Shown piece after piece: positions 33,768-46,149 of a stretch of DNA of 64,000 bases; within the stretch, counting starts at the first letter, position 1, and each line of letters starts with the position of its first letter. The notes beneath the pieces were generated by a model, which had not been told where the DNA came from, made no database searches, and saw only the letters and a list, made by a program, of their open reading frames with translations. Origin of the DNA: Meconema thalassinum (taxonomy: Eukaryota > Arthropoda > Insecta > Orthoptera > Tettigoniidae); the NCBI GenBank assembly GCA_946902985.2, contig OX336389.2:142775099-142839098 (forward strand). The letters run 5' to 3'. A program made the translations under genes and the position numbers.

Positions 33768-35297
33768 GAAGTGTGCGATTTGCAGTTACTCTTACTGAAG
33801 GGGGATACGGTCCATAATTGGTGTCCACTTCACATTTAGGCCGCTGTGTCGCCTTTTTTTCATGTCATTTTAACATTCTGAGGTCTTTCCTTTATCATTT
33901 TGCATTGATTTCAGAAACAGTAAATGAAAGGAATGTGTTCGTTTTCAGAATTAGTAGGCTAAAACATTGTATTGGGTACTCAAATCGTATAACCGGCGAG
34001 TGTTATTGCTAAACTTTCAATCAATGGACTCAGCACAAACATGAATTAAGCTCACAGGTCTAAAGAATGGATTTATTATATTCCAGGTTTGTTAAAATAT
34101 GTCGTGATACAGGATTTTCTTCTGCATTCTAATTCCATAAATATAGATTTTTGTAAGAATTGTGCTTTTTGCAAATACTGTTGCTCTAACATGCTGCAAT
34201 TCTGAGTTGTCGTCTAAAACCTTAAAACATTGAACGTTAATTCTCTAACAGGTTTTCTTCTATCTGATTTTCAGAATCAGCAAATCAATGGATTGGGTAC
34301 AGGTTTTTCTTCTGCATTCTAATTCTATAAATATAGATTATTGTAAGAAGTGTGCTTTTTGCAAATACGGTTGCTCTAACATGTTGCAATTCTGATTTGT
34401 CGTCTAAAACCTTAAAACATTGAACGTTAATTCTCTAACAGTTTTTATTCTATCTGATTTTCAGAATCAGCTAATCAATGGATTGGGTACTGGTTTTTAT
34501 TCTGCATTCTAATTCTATAAATATCGATTTTTGTAAGAAGTGTGCTTTTTGCAAATACTGTTGCTGTATCATGATAGAGTTGTCGTCTACAGCCATGAAA
34601 CTATCATCATCATCATCAACATCATCATCTTCATCATCATCATCATATAGGTCTCATAAATTAGCAGTGAAGAATTGCATTCTAATTTCATAAATATCAA
34701 TTTTTGTAAGAAGTGTGGGATTTGCAGATACTGATGCTCAAACATGCTCCAATTATGAGTTGTCGTCTAAACCCTTAAAACTATTAAACTTTAATTATTT
34801 TACAGGTTTTTCTTCTGCATTCTAAATTCATAAATATCGATCATTTCGCATGGTTTTCAGAAACAGTAAATCAATGGATTGAGTACTCCAAATCGTATAA
34901 CCGGCGTGTGTTACCGCGTCATAACCTTAGAACTATTAAACATTCATTCTTTTACAGGTTTTTCTTCTATCATTTCCCATGGTTTTCAGAATTACTAAAT
35001 CAATAGATAGGGTACTCAAATCGTATAATTTCATAAATATCGAATAACCGATGAGTGCTTTTATGATCCAATTTTCAGTGATTGCCTTCTTAAGTTACGG
35101 AACGTACAACTTGCAATTCTGACTGAAATATATCGAATAACCGGTGAGTGTTACGGCTAAGCTCTCAATCAATGGACTCAGCACAGAAATGGAATCAACA
35201 GTGACTAATTGCATTTTAATTTCATAAATATCAAAGAAAGAAACCAGCCACAGCACACTCTCATGCTGACGCTCCACTCGGGAAAGCGAAAGCTCCC

Positions 35298-35600
35298 CTG
35301 TAGGTGACGTGCAAAGGAGTTTAGCGTCGAGCGCTACACACAGAACAAGGAAAGCACCCCTGTAGGTAACGTGCAAAGGAGTTTAGAGTTGAGCGCTACA
35401 CACAGAACAAGGAAAGCACCCCTGTAGGTAACGTGCAAAAGAGTTTTGCGTTAAGCGCTACACACAGAACAAGGAAAGCACCCCTGTAGGTAACGTGCAA
35501 AGGAGTTAAGCGTTGAGCGCTACACACAGAACAAGGAAAGCACCCCTGTAGGTAAGGTGCAAAGGAGTTTAGCGCTGAGCGCCTCACACAGGAACGGGAA
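35298..35600. repeat. 62-bp minisatellite in M7, 5 copies
   Basis: Copies start near 35298, 35360, 35422, 35485 and 35547. Confidence 0.88.
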
Positions 35601-36407
35601 AGCTGACCTGCAGGCAGTTTGTGAAGGTGTTTAACGCTGATCGTTGCACTTAGGAACAAGAAAGCCTCACTGTAAGCGGGCCGTGTTGAAGTTATCCAAA
35701 GTGGGCTGTCCTGATAAGGGAGAAGGACGCTCCTCAGCCAAGAAGTTAAAGCAGGAAATCTTGGCCAACATGCTTTCATAAATATCGAATAACTGGTGTG
35801 TGTTATGATGATCCAATTTTCAATGGTTGCCTTTAAGTTAGAGAACGTAGAACTTGCAATTCTAACTGAAATGTAAACAGTGTTCTATAATCATTTGGAT
35901 GAAATGAAAACATAACAACCTTTCTCCTTAAGACTCTCATTATAAACATATTGGGAAATGTGTGGTTTATGAACAAGCGAGATTTTCTAATTTCATAAAT
36001 GTCTATAATTTATACGAAGTATGCCATTTTCAGATACTGTTGCTGTAGGAATATACGCTCCATAATCGCAGTCCACTTCTCATCTTAGCCGATGTGACGC
36101 CTGTTTAGTGTCATTTTAATATTCTGAGATCTTTCCTTTATCATTCTGCAAGGATTTCAGAAACAGTAAATCAAAGGAATGTGTACTCTAATGGAATAAT
36201 TTCATAAATTAGCGGTGGCGAATTGCATAGATACCAATTTTTGTAAGAAGTGTTCAATTTGCAGATACTGATGCTCTAACATGCTGCAATTATAAGTTGT
36301 GGTCGAAACCCTTACAACTGTTAAACGTTAATTTATTTTACAGGTTTTTCTTCTGCATTCTAATTTCATAAATATCGATCATTTCGCATGGTTTTCAGAA
36401 ACAGTAT

Positions 36408-38964
36408 CATCATATATATTATTTCAGTAGTATGCATCCCTCCTGCGGCGCTCACAAGAGACCGATGGTGAAAAATGAGCATTTAAAGGAAAGAAAATAT
36501 ACGTTACCAGTGATTTATTGCACTCTAATTTCATAAATATATATAATTTCTTCAAAAAATTACTTTTAAATAACTGCACGAAGTGTGCGATTTGCAGTTA
36601 CTCTTGCTGAAGTGAGATACGCTCCATAATTGGTGTCCACTTCACATTTTGGCCGCTGTGTCGCCTTTTTTTAATGTCATTTTAACATTCTGAGGTCTTT
36701 CCTTTATCATTTTGCATCGATTTCAGAAACAGTAAATGAAAGGATTGTGTTCGTTTTCAGAATCAGTAGGCTAAATCATTGGATTGGGTACTCATATCGT
36801 ATAACCGGCGAGTGTTTCTGCTAAACTTTCAATGAATGGACTCAGCACAAACATGATTTAAGCACATACGTCTAAAGAATGGATTTATTATATTCCAGGT
36901 TTGTTAAAATATGCCGTGATACAGGATTTTCTTCTACATTCTAATTCCATAAATATCGATTTTTGTAAGAATTGTGCTTTTTGCAAATACTGTTGCTCTA
37001 ACATGCTGCAATTCTGAGTTGTTGTCTAAAACCTTAATACATTGAACGTTAATTCTCTAACAGGGTTTCTTCTATCTGATTTCAGAATCAGCAAATTAAT
37101 GGATTGGGTACAGGTTTTTCTTCTTTATTCTAATTCTATAAATATCATTTTTGTAAGAAGTTTGCTTTTTGCAAATACTGTTGCTGTATCATGCTAGAGT
37201 TATCGTCTACAGCCATGAAACCATCATCATCATCTTCATCTTCATCATCATCATCTTATAGGCCTCATAAATTAGCAGTGAGGAATTGCATTCTAATTTC
37301 ATAAATATCAGTTTTTGTAAGAAGTGTTCGATTTGCAAATACTGATGCTCTAACATGCTCAAATTATGAGTTGTCGTCGAAACCCTTAAAACTATTAAAC
37401 GTTAATTATTTTTCAGTATTTTCTTCTGCATTCTAATTTCATAAATATCGATCATTTCGCATGGTTTTCAGAAGCAGTAAATCAATGGATTGAGTACTCT
37501 AAATCGTATAACCGGCGTGTGTTACCGCATCTAAAACCTTAAAACTATTAAACAATCATTCTTTTACAGGTTTTCTTCTATCATTTCCCATGGTTTGAGA
37601 ATTACTAAATCAATGGATTGTGTACTCAAATCGTATAATTTCATAAATTTCGAATAACCGATGAGTGTTATTATGATCCATTTTACAGTGATTGCCTTCT
37701 TAAGTTACGGAACGTACAACTTGCAATTCTGACTGAAATATATCGAATAACCGGTGAGTGTTACGGCTAAGCTCTCAAACAATGGACTCAGCACAGAAAT
37801 GGAATCAACAGTGACTAATAGCATTTTTATTTCATAAATATCAAAGAAAGAAACCAGTCACAGCACGCTCTCATGCTGACGCTCCACTCGGGAAAGCGAA
37901 AGCTCCCCAGTAGGTAACGTGCAAAGGAGTTTAGCGTTGAGCCCTACACACACATCAAGGTATGCACCCCAGTAGGTAACGTGCAAAGGAGTTTTGTGTT
38001 GAACGCTACACACAGAACAAAGTAAGCACCCCTGTAGGAAACTTGCAAAGGAGTTTTGCGTTGAGCGTTACACACAGAACAAGGAAAGCACCCTCTAGGT
38101 AACGTGCAAAAGAGTTTTGATCGCTGAGCGCCTCACAAAGGAACGGGAAAGCTGACCTGCAGGCAGTGTGTGAAGGTGTTTAACGCTGATCGTTGCACTT
38201 AGGAACAAGAAAGCCTCACTGTAAGCGGGGCGTGAAGTAGTTTTCCAACGAGGGTTGTCCTGATAATGGAGAAGGACGCTCCTCAGCCAAGAAGTTAAAG
38301 CAGGAAATCTTGACCAAGATGCTTTCATAAATATCGAATAGTTGGTGTGTGTTATGATGATCCGATTTTCAGTGATTGCCTTAGTTAGAGAACGTAGAAC
38401 TTGCAATTCTAACTTAAATGAAAACAGTGTTCTATAATCATTTGGATGAAATGAAAACATAACAACCTTTCTCCTTAAGACTCTTATTATAAACATATTG
38501 GGAAATGTGTAGTTTATGAACAAGCGAGATTTTCTAATTTCATATATGTTTATAATTTATACGAAATATGCGATTTTCAGATACTGTTGCTGTAGGAATA
38601 TACGCTCCATAATTGCTGTCCACTTCACATCTTAGTTGATGTGACGCCTGTTTAGTGTCATTTTAATTTTCTGAGATCTTTCTTTATCATTCTGCGAGGA
38701 TTTCAGAAACAGTTAATCATGGGATTGTGTAATCAAATCGAATAATTTCATAAATTAGCGGTGACGAATTGCATTCGAATTGCATAAATACCAATTTTTG
38801 TAAGAAGTGTGCAATTTGCAGATCCTGATGCTCTAACATGCTGCAATTATGAGTTGTCGTCTAAATCCTTAAAACTGTTAAACGTTAATTTATTTTACAG
38901 GTTTTTCTTCTGCATTCTAATTTCATAAATATCGATCATTTCGCATGGTTTTCAGAAACAGTAT
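36408..38964. repeat. Satellite monomer M8
   Basis: About 2557 bp. It has one fewer ~190-bp subrepeat than M7. The TCA tract at 37222-37256 has several TTC interruptions. Confidence 0.8.
37909..38150. repeat. 62-bp minisatellite in M8, 4 copies
   Basis: Copies start near 37909, 37970, 38032 and 38095; the last has an indel (AGAGTTTTGATCGCTGAG). Confidence 0.85.
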
Positions 38965-39979
38965 CGTCACATATATTATTTCAGTAGTATGCATCCCTCC
39001 TGCGGTGCTCACAAGAGACCGATCGTGAAAAATGAGCATTCAAATGAAAGAAAATATACATTACCAGTGATTCATTGCACTCTAATTTCATAGATATCTA
39101 TAATTTCTTCAAAAAATGACTTTAAAAATATGTACGAAGTGTGCGATTGCAGTTACTCTTGCTGCAGGAAGATGCGCTCCATAATTGGTGTCCACTTCAC
39201 ATTTTGACCGCTGTGTCGTATTTTTTATGTCATTTTAACATTCCGAGGTCTTTCCTTTATCATTTTGCATCGATTTCAGAAACAGTAAATGAAAGGAATG
39301 TGTTCTTTTCAGAATCAGTAGGCTAAATCATTGGATTGGGTACTCAAATCGTATAAGCGGCGAGTGTTACTGCTAAACTTTCAATCAATGGACTCAGCAC
39401 AAACATGATTTAAGCTCATCCGTCTATAGAATGGATTTATTATATTCCAGGTTTGTTAAAATATGCCGCGATACAGGATTTTCTTCTGCATTGAAATTCC
39501 ATAAATATCGATTTTTGTAAGAATTGTGCTTTTTGCAAATACAGTTGCTCTAACATGCAGCAATTGTGAGTTGTCGTCTAAAACCTTAAAACATTGAACG
39601 TTAATTCTCTAACAGTTTTTCTTCTATCTGATTTTCAGAATCAGCAAATCAATGGATTGGGTACAGGTTTTTCTTCTGCATTCTAATTCTATAAATATCG
39701 ATTTTTGTAAGAAGTGTGTTTTTTTTGCAAATACTGTTGCTCTAACATGCTGCAATTCTGAGATGTCGTCTAATACTTTAAAACATTGAACGTTATTTCT
39801 CTAACAGTTTTTCTTCTATCTGATTTTCAGAATCAGCAAATCAATGGATTGGGTACAGGTTTTTCTTCTGCATTCTAATTTTATAAATATCGATTTTTGT
39901 AAGAAGTGTGCTTTTTGCAAATACTGTTGCTGTATCATGCTAGAGTTGTCGTCTACAGCCATGAAACTATCATCATCAT
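38965..39979. repeat. Satellite monomer M9, truncated
   Basis: Only the first ~1015 bp are present, up to a short (TCA) tract. The marker is mutated (GTATCGTCACATATATT). Confidence 0.8.
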
Positions 39980-40290
39980 TGTGAAAATACTAACTCGCCT
40001 CGACCGTAAGTACACTTGATTTTGACAGCTGCATGCAGGTTCTTGGGAGTTGAGATGTGGTAGTGCTCTTTATCTACGCTAGAGTGCAGGAGCGCCTTCG
40101 TGAAGGTTACAACTGGGTCGTTATCGCCTGGTGATGAAAGCTGTAATCTTATCTGCGTGTAGAATGATAGTCCTCCTTGCCAAGTTAAGATGGTTCCCTT
40201 GGTAACAACTGTTAGTATTTTTTCGATGCGATTATTATTGTGTGTTGGGACATGATCTAGAAAGGATATAACATCATGTAGTCTACGGAT

Positions 40291-40315
40291 ATTGAGTAGC
40301 TTTTAGCTACTCAAT
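40291..40315. other. Perfect 10-bp stem hairpin in U1 LTR-like region
   Basis: Arms ATTGAGTAGC and GCTACTCAAT around TTTTA. Present without change in all four units (also 46125-46149, 52253-52277, 58092-58116), although nearby bases vary. Confidence 0.85.
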
Positions 40316-40455
40316 CGGATGTCTTGCTTCGTAAACCTCATCGTAACTGGCTCTACCAAAATATGAATCGATATGGAATTATTTGCCTTTAAATTAATTT
40401 ATTTTTTATGTAAAAATGTGGCAGAAAATGAGGTTGGTTCTCGTGTACACCTGGG

Positions 40456-40824
40456 GTGTGTGATGGTCTGTACTTCGGTTTGAAACGGATACCTAAGTGG
40501 TTATGTCGACAAGAAATATTAGTTGCTCCTTATTTATTGTTTATATATGTTGTTGAGGCAACTTTAAGGGAAGCAAACCTATATGTCGTGGATTTCCATA
40601 AGAGGCCAAATGTGGTTAAATGGAGTTGTGAAGATTTGGAAAAAGGTATTATGTTCCAAAAGAGAAGTAAGTGGATTATTATATATTTCTGGGGTGCATG
40701 TGTATCTGCCTGGTGCATGCTATTTTTAATCTTATTGTCATCACCGTGTTTGGCTCACGTAGTCGGAAGGCTTTCAAATTGCTGTGTGGATAAAGCTTTT
40801 AAATATTCGTTTCTGGTTTGTTAA
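40456..40824 (+). other. Recurring 5' frame of the units, doubtful
   Basis: A 122-codon frame without an early ATG recurs at 46291-46584 and, shifted by an indel, at 52460-52711. The shared part has a hydrophobic stretch (IIIYFWGACVSAWCMLF). The repeat copies differ by frame-breaking changes, so I doubt that it is translated. Confidence 0.25.
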
Positions 40825-41739
40825 TATATTCTTTCACTTTATCCATGTTTAGTTTGCCTAATAGAGGTCCGTGTTAATTATGTAAAGCTTTTATTTTATT
40901 TGAGTTGGGGTTCGTATATGCTGGCATTGCGTTCGTCTTCAGTTTTTGGTAATCGTTGTTGTGTTCTGGATAACCTTGTTATGATTGTCAGCTGTTAGAT
41001 GAAAAATGTGAATCGAGGCACCATGTTTAAAAGGGTTTGACGAATTGAGATCTAGTTCCGAGTTTGCTCAGGTTAAGAAAAGAATTATACAAGATTTAAT
41101 ATATTTAGGGTCTTACGACATTACCTATTGACTGACGGGTATTAAATATTATTGAAGATTGTTTTCCGACTATAACTGAATGTTGTATAATAAGCAAATG
41201 TGGAATATTGTAGGTTAGGCCTCCTTCCTTATGTTATCGAGTCTACTGATAATAATTTAATGTGAATAGATATTTTGACCTAAGAGGAATATTTTGGGAG
41301 CCAATGCAAGTAAGTTGTATCCTACGTCAGGTACCACACCTTTTCATTTATTTATACTGCATGTAATTGTTTATGTTATGTTTATTGTAAAATTTGTTTT
41401 ATGAAAGGAAGTGTTATCAAAAATTATGAATCGTATGTATCATATCTGGGACTGGGATTCAGTAGACAGCTCTCAAGGTAGACACCTCGGGTTGTGGTTG
41501 AAAATGGCCCAGTAGCTTTCCTTCCACAGTTCGTATTTGTCGTTATTGTCGTGTGAGCTGTTCACTTGTATCGAGAGCGTGGTTTTACGTGTTTAACACA
41601 TTTATGTCTATTTTGAGAGTTGTTCAGAATTAGGAACTAGAAGTGGTATACCAAAAATAAATTATGATCAGAGTTGTATTCTGTAAATGTTACTAATCTT
41701 TATTTGTTCTATGTTTCATGTATACCAACCCACCTTGTA

Positions 41740-43484
41740 ATGGAAAAACGAGTTCTTCCAAACATATATTATCTGAGGAAAGATGAATTGGGGTTTGAAA
41801 TTTTGATTCGTGGAAGGATTCCACAGGGAAATAGAGAAGCTGACTTGGCTGTGTTGAGGTTTTTACGTGATGCTCCTGTAAATATCCCGCCTATTAACGG
41901 TGAATATTGGGAATTGGGTAAGTCTAGTGTCATTACATCTGTTTCAGAATTGTTAAGTGCTTGTGCTTCGTTGGATGGTGTTATCGATTCGTCTGAATAT
42001 CAGAGAAATTAATTAAGGTGGCGTGCTCTCCATTGGTTATTGGGATTGGCTGATTTGATTAATGTCTGGTCAAAAGTTGAGGACGATATTTCATTTGCAA
42101 ATGAATTGTCAAGTTTGCGTGATAGGTTGGCTGTTGTTTACGAACGTATGTTTTCTGGTGTAACCGGTGATTATAAAGGTGAATCTTTGGCGTCGTCAAC
42201 GGTGGAGGTTCTGAGAATGGTGATCGGTGTGAAGTGAATGTTGATAATAATTTGGTTGAAGATGTAGAATCTGTGTTGTCAATAGTTCATTTACGAATTA
42301 GTAATCCTGCTGTTATGCAGCATCGGAATGGGTCGTCTAATCAGCCTTCGAGAAATATGTCATGTTCAGCTAGGACTAATATTATTGACCAGGCTAATTT
42401 AAATAATGGATACAGCTTGTCATCTGGGTCCTTATTGAGAGAAAATAGTGCGAATGCCTCAATTAATCTAACTTCTGGAATTTCTCGTTGTGTGAAGTCT
42501 GTACAAACCAGTGAAAGTTTAATTAATGTAACTGCTGTTGTCGAGCATAATTTGATGAAGCATAATTAAAATTTAGGAGATTCTTCTCAAGTGTGTGACC
42601 CTGGAAATGTCATGTCAGATATTAATGTTAGATATTCTACGTTACCCAATCCGATAACCTTGATTTTAAAGAATATTCACATCTGTAATGGTACGGAGAA
42701 TGATTTATTTGTGCAATTCCTTAGGAAATTTGTAGAATTGAAAGACAGTGCTGTGGTGTTTGGACTGTCCGAACGTCAAATATTTAGAATGATGTTTCCT
42801 TGCACTTCGGGTATGCTTAGACAGATCTTAATTAATAACATGTCTGCTGGAAATTCATTAATTAATTTTCAAATGGAAGTTTTAAATTATTTTATTACCC
42901 CGTACACCTTGTCTGATCTTCATCGGAGCTATTTATTCAGAGGACAGAGAATGGATGAAACTCTGAAAGATTATCTTGTGGATGTTAGGTATTATGCTAA
43001 AGTATTTGCTGTTCAGTTGTCGGAGGAGCAAATCGTTGCCTCATTAGTCGAAGGAATTAACCCCATTTATAGAATGTGTTTAACCATGTGTGCTAGGCCT
43101 AAGACTTATGAGGAGTTTTATGATATGGTTCTTACTGCTGAGAAGTTTAAAAAGGCAGATGCTGTTCGCATGGAAAATTCATCGTTACCATGTTCTTCTA
43201 TTCAGGGTACCTTTGGACAAATTGGTTCTCAGCCTGTTTTTCAGTGGACGAGTGCTGTTCGGTCTGGAGGAAGACAACCTGTTCAGGGTATTAATAATGC
43301 TTTATTTCAGGGAGAGGTATGTAAGGATGTTGTTCCTGTTTCTGGTCCATAACATAATTTTCAGGGGCGTTCCAACCGGAGATATGGTGAGAGTGATACA
43401 TATCACGGTAGGCGGTGCGACTTATGTGGGTCGTATAATCACAGTAGACGTTGGTGTGATGCCAGAATGAATCATAATTCCTGA
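41740..43484 (+). pseudogene. gag-like gene of U1, broken
   Basis: Starts at ATG (MEKRVLPNIYYLRKDELGFE), an N-terminal form common in arthropod gypsy-type Gag (K-D-E-L-x-x-E-I-x-I-R-G). The capsid-like middle (YLFRGQRMDETLKDYLVDVR, then EEQIV, P-K-T-Y-E-E-F) resembles Retrotrans_gag. The end has a CX2CX4HX4C zinc knuckle (CDLCGSYNHSRRWC). Lesions: TAA at 42010-42012 (shared by all units), a one-base loss near 42199, TAA near 42567-42569 and TAA at 43350-43352. Expected full length is about 580 codons. Confidence 0.8.
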
Positions 43485-43556
43485 AGATGTTGTGGTGATC
43501 TTTTACGTACTGTATTGTATTTTCAAATTTTTATTTGATCTTTGGAAACCACACAC

Positions 43557-43583
43557 ATGTATGTATGTATGTATGTATGTATG
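43557..43583 (+). repeat. (ATGT)n microsatellite after U1 gag
   Basis: About six ATGT units. The corresponding tracts in U2 (49391-49407) and U3 (55582-55601) are shorter, so the tract varies between units. Confidence 0.85.
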
Positions 43584-44070
43584 TTCTGTATGAATTGTAT
43601 GTTTGATGAGCGATGGATGGATTTGTGTGTATTGGGTATAAATGTCTGTATTTGGAATCTTCTGCATTGTGTATGACCAGAGTGACTCATTGTTTTGCGT
43701 CAAGTTGGTGTATAGGCGAAAGGTTAGAATTTTCTAAATGGCTTTTGACATTTTGTTGGAACGGAGAGAAATTTCATTTTGTGTTACAGTAATAATTTTG
43801 AATTTTCAAGATCATGTATGACCTACGTGATGCTTTGGTGCGTGTTTGTAGTAAAGTGACCTTTATTTGAATCTTCAATATTGTATACTGGTTCTGGAGG
43901 AAGGTGGTATAATTGTGCGTTAGTGTATGGTGTGGGTATGAATGTGAATCACTAATTTGTTCTTTAATTTGGGAGGGATTTTGTTCTTGTTTCTTGTTTA
44001 AATGGGTAAAGTTATGTTTTATTTTAAAAGTTTTCAATGGTAGCCGATTATATAAATAGGGTCGTTAAAA

Positions 44071-44685
44071 TATCCTTATTCAGCTTAAGATCCTAACGTA
44101 TATGGAGGTATGGGACTCAAATATTAGGTGGCATAAGCTGAATATGTATTTAATGGTAAGTATTTACTAAACATTCCGAAATAGTTTCTCCGAGTAGTGA
44201 CCATGTGCACTTATTATTGCTTGTTGAACTGAGGAAGTAGGTACTTACAGGTGAGTTGTGTGTGTCATGAGGTTAATGTGGTACTGGTCGTTGTTTCGTG
44301 GAAGTGAATTTGTTGAAATTCTCAACCGAGACAGCATAAAGGTAATTGTTTATTTAAAGGGTATTTGTGGTAATATATCCTTGTTCAGCTTAAGATCCTA
44401 ACGTATATGGAGGTATGGGACTCAAATATTAGGTGGCATAAGCTGAATATATATTTAGTGGTAAGTATTTACTAAACATTTCGAAATAGTTTCTCCGAGT
44501 AGTGACCTTGTGCACTTATTATTGCTTGTTGAACTGAGGAAGTAGGTACTTACAGGTGAGTTGTGTGTGTCATGATGTTAATGTGGTAATGGTCGTTTTT
44601 TCGTTGAAGTGAATTTTTTGAAATTCTCATCCGAGACAGCCTACAGGTAATTCTTATTTAAAAGGGTATTTGGTGTAATGTGTCT
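44071..44685 (+). repeat. 305-bp subrepeats in U1, 2 copies
   Basis: TATCCTT(A/G)TTCAGCTTAAG begins copies at 44071 and 44376. Each copy contains an 11-bp inverted pair (TATTCAGCTTA-type with TAAGCTGAATA), GGTAAGTATTTAC, and TACTTACAGGTGAGT. A partial third copy follows. Confidence 0.88.
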
Positions 44686-44930
44686 CGGTTTTAACGATCT
44701 CCTATTTATATTGTGGTAGAACATTTTGGGGATATTTGTGGGTAGTAACTGTTTTCTTTGGTGAAGTAAGTGGTTATGCAATGATGTGTGTGTGCGAAGG
44801 TGTTGGAGATTTCTTAGGTGTGCACGTGTCGTCTGTTGATACTTCATTTATTGTTGCCTTCTTGGTCTTTCCTTTTTTCTTTCTTTTTTTCCTTGGGTTT
44901 TGAATCTGTTAATTTGTTTTCTTGGGTAGA

Positions 44931-45230
44931 TTATTCTTGCTTGTAGCCTAAATGAGTTGAGACAGATGTGTGATTGGGGATATTGGCCAACGTTCTTTCG
45001 GGGATATTAGTTTTTTTGGGGGTGGTACTAAAGAACTCATTTTTCATCTGGGATTTGCTTGCTTCACTGTAATGGTTATGAATTTGGTTTGTCAATTCTA
45101 CATTTTCTTGATTGCATAGAGTACTCATCAACACTTCTAATTGTTTATTTGAAATATGTGTAAACTTAAATATTTTGTAAAGGGTGTGGATATTCTGAGA
45201 TAGGTTTTGTGTTAGGAAAATTTCTGCCAT
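44931..45230 (-). other. Antisense small frame of U1 (99 codons), conserved in all units
   Basis: Starts at ATG (MAEIFLTQNLSQNIHTLYKI) on the minus strand. Its N-terminal ~70 codons remain open at the same place in U2 (51122-51358) and U3 (56985-57242), with a few residue changes. The end differs because of a variable G tract. Q/N/S-rich with possible helical segments; no known domain. Conservation may simply reflect recent duplication. Confidence 0.3.
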
Positions 45231-45799
45231 ATTTTTGATATATGTAATGATTTCGTTTGTTTATTTGTTTAATATCAAACGTTTGTGTAAACTATTCCAT
45301 GAAAACGATACTCGCCTAGTCGAATTTGGTTTCAGCTGCTATCATCGTTGATTCGTCTGCGTAGAAGATTTTGGATGTACTGTGAAGACTATCTGTGGCC
45401 AGGATGGTGGAACTGTCATCTGGAAGCTAAAGCGAATCTGCACTTATCCTCGGAAGAAATGATGAATTATGTATACCATGATGTATTATTGTCTGTACAA
45501 GTTATTCTGATGTATCATGTTACATGTAAGATGCAATTTTCTTGGCATTAAAGGGAATGTACCCTTAGCTACGCTAACGTCTGCATGAACTATCATCGAC
45601 CTGTGTGTAGTCAAACCTGTGGCTATGGATTTTGAACGAACTTGTGAAGAAGTGTTTATTTCTACCTTCTCATTTAATGCATGCGTAAATTTAAACCTGT
45701 TTTGAAGTGATGAATTTGGGTATTAAAGTTTGGTATTTGTGCATGTACAATTTCAGTTTGACAATTACGTTGGCTTGGTACTATACCGGCGCCAAGTTT

Positions 45800-45813
45800 G
45801 AAGGGAGGGAGTA
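45800..45813 (+). promoter_or_regulatory. Polypurine-tract-like sequence before U2
   Basis: GAAGGGAGGGAGTA ends where the next unit begins; the same tract is at 51928-51941 and 57812-57825. This is the main sign that the following unit start is an LTR start. Confidence 0.55.
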
Positions 45814-46124
45814 AGTGACAATGCTAACTCGCCTCGACCGTCAGTACACTTGATTTTGACAGCTGCATGCAGGTTCTTGGGAGTTGAGATGTGGTAGTGC
45901 TCTTTATCTACGGTAGAGTGCAGGAGCGCCTTGGTGAAGGTTACAACTGGGTCGTGTTCGCCTGGTGGTGAAAGCTGTAATCTTATCTGCGTGTAGAATG
46001 ATAGTCTTCCTTGCCAAGTTAAGATGGTTCCCTTGGTAACAACTGTTAGTATTTTTTCGATGCAATTATTATTGAGTGTTGGGACATGATCTAGAAAGGA
46101 TATAACATCATGTAGTCTACGGAT

Positions 46125-46149
46125 ATTGAGTAGCTTTTAGCTACTCAAT
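46125..46149. other. Hairpin in U2 LTR-like region
   Basis: Same arms and loop as in U1. Confidence 0.85.

Larger units (their letters stand above)
30099..36407. repeat. Satellite monomer M7, split by the 3.49-kb element
   Basis: The span is 6309 bp; subtracting the inserted element and one 4-bp duplication (3497 bp) leaves 2812 bp, equal within a few bases to M3 and M10. The TCA tract (34602-34648) contains AACATC and TTC interruptions. Confidence 0.8.
33764..39979. repeat. Satellite array, second block (rest of M7, M8, part of M9)
   Basis: In-phase continuation with monomer markers at 36408 and 38965. M9 stops in its TCA tract (39968-39979), where the gag-only array begins. Confidence 0.88.
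39980..45813 (+). repeat. Unit U1 of the gag-only array
   Basis: 5834 bp. The start reads TGTGAAAATACTAAC and shares diagnostic bases with U4 rather than U2/U3. It contains two 305-bp subrepeats. Confidence 0.85.

Noticed and set aside
40456..40824. Membrane-protein-like frame in the 5' part of the gag-only units
   Set aside because: No early ATG, frame broken by an indel in U3, and the hydrophobic stretch comes from AT-rich sequence.
41440..41480. Possible primer binding site (TGGGACTGGGATTC) for the gag-only element
   Set aside because: It starts TGGG but does not match the 3' end of any tRNA I can recall with correct acceptor-stem length, and the LTR end next to it is not defined.
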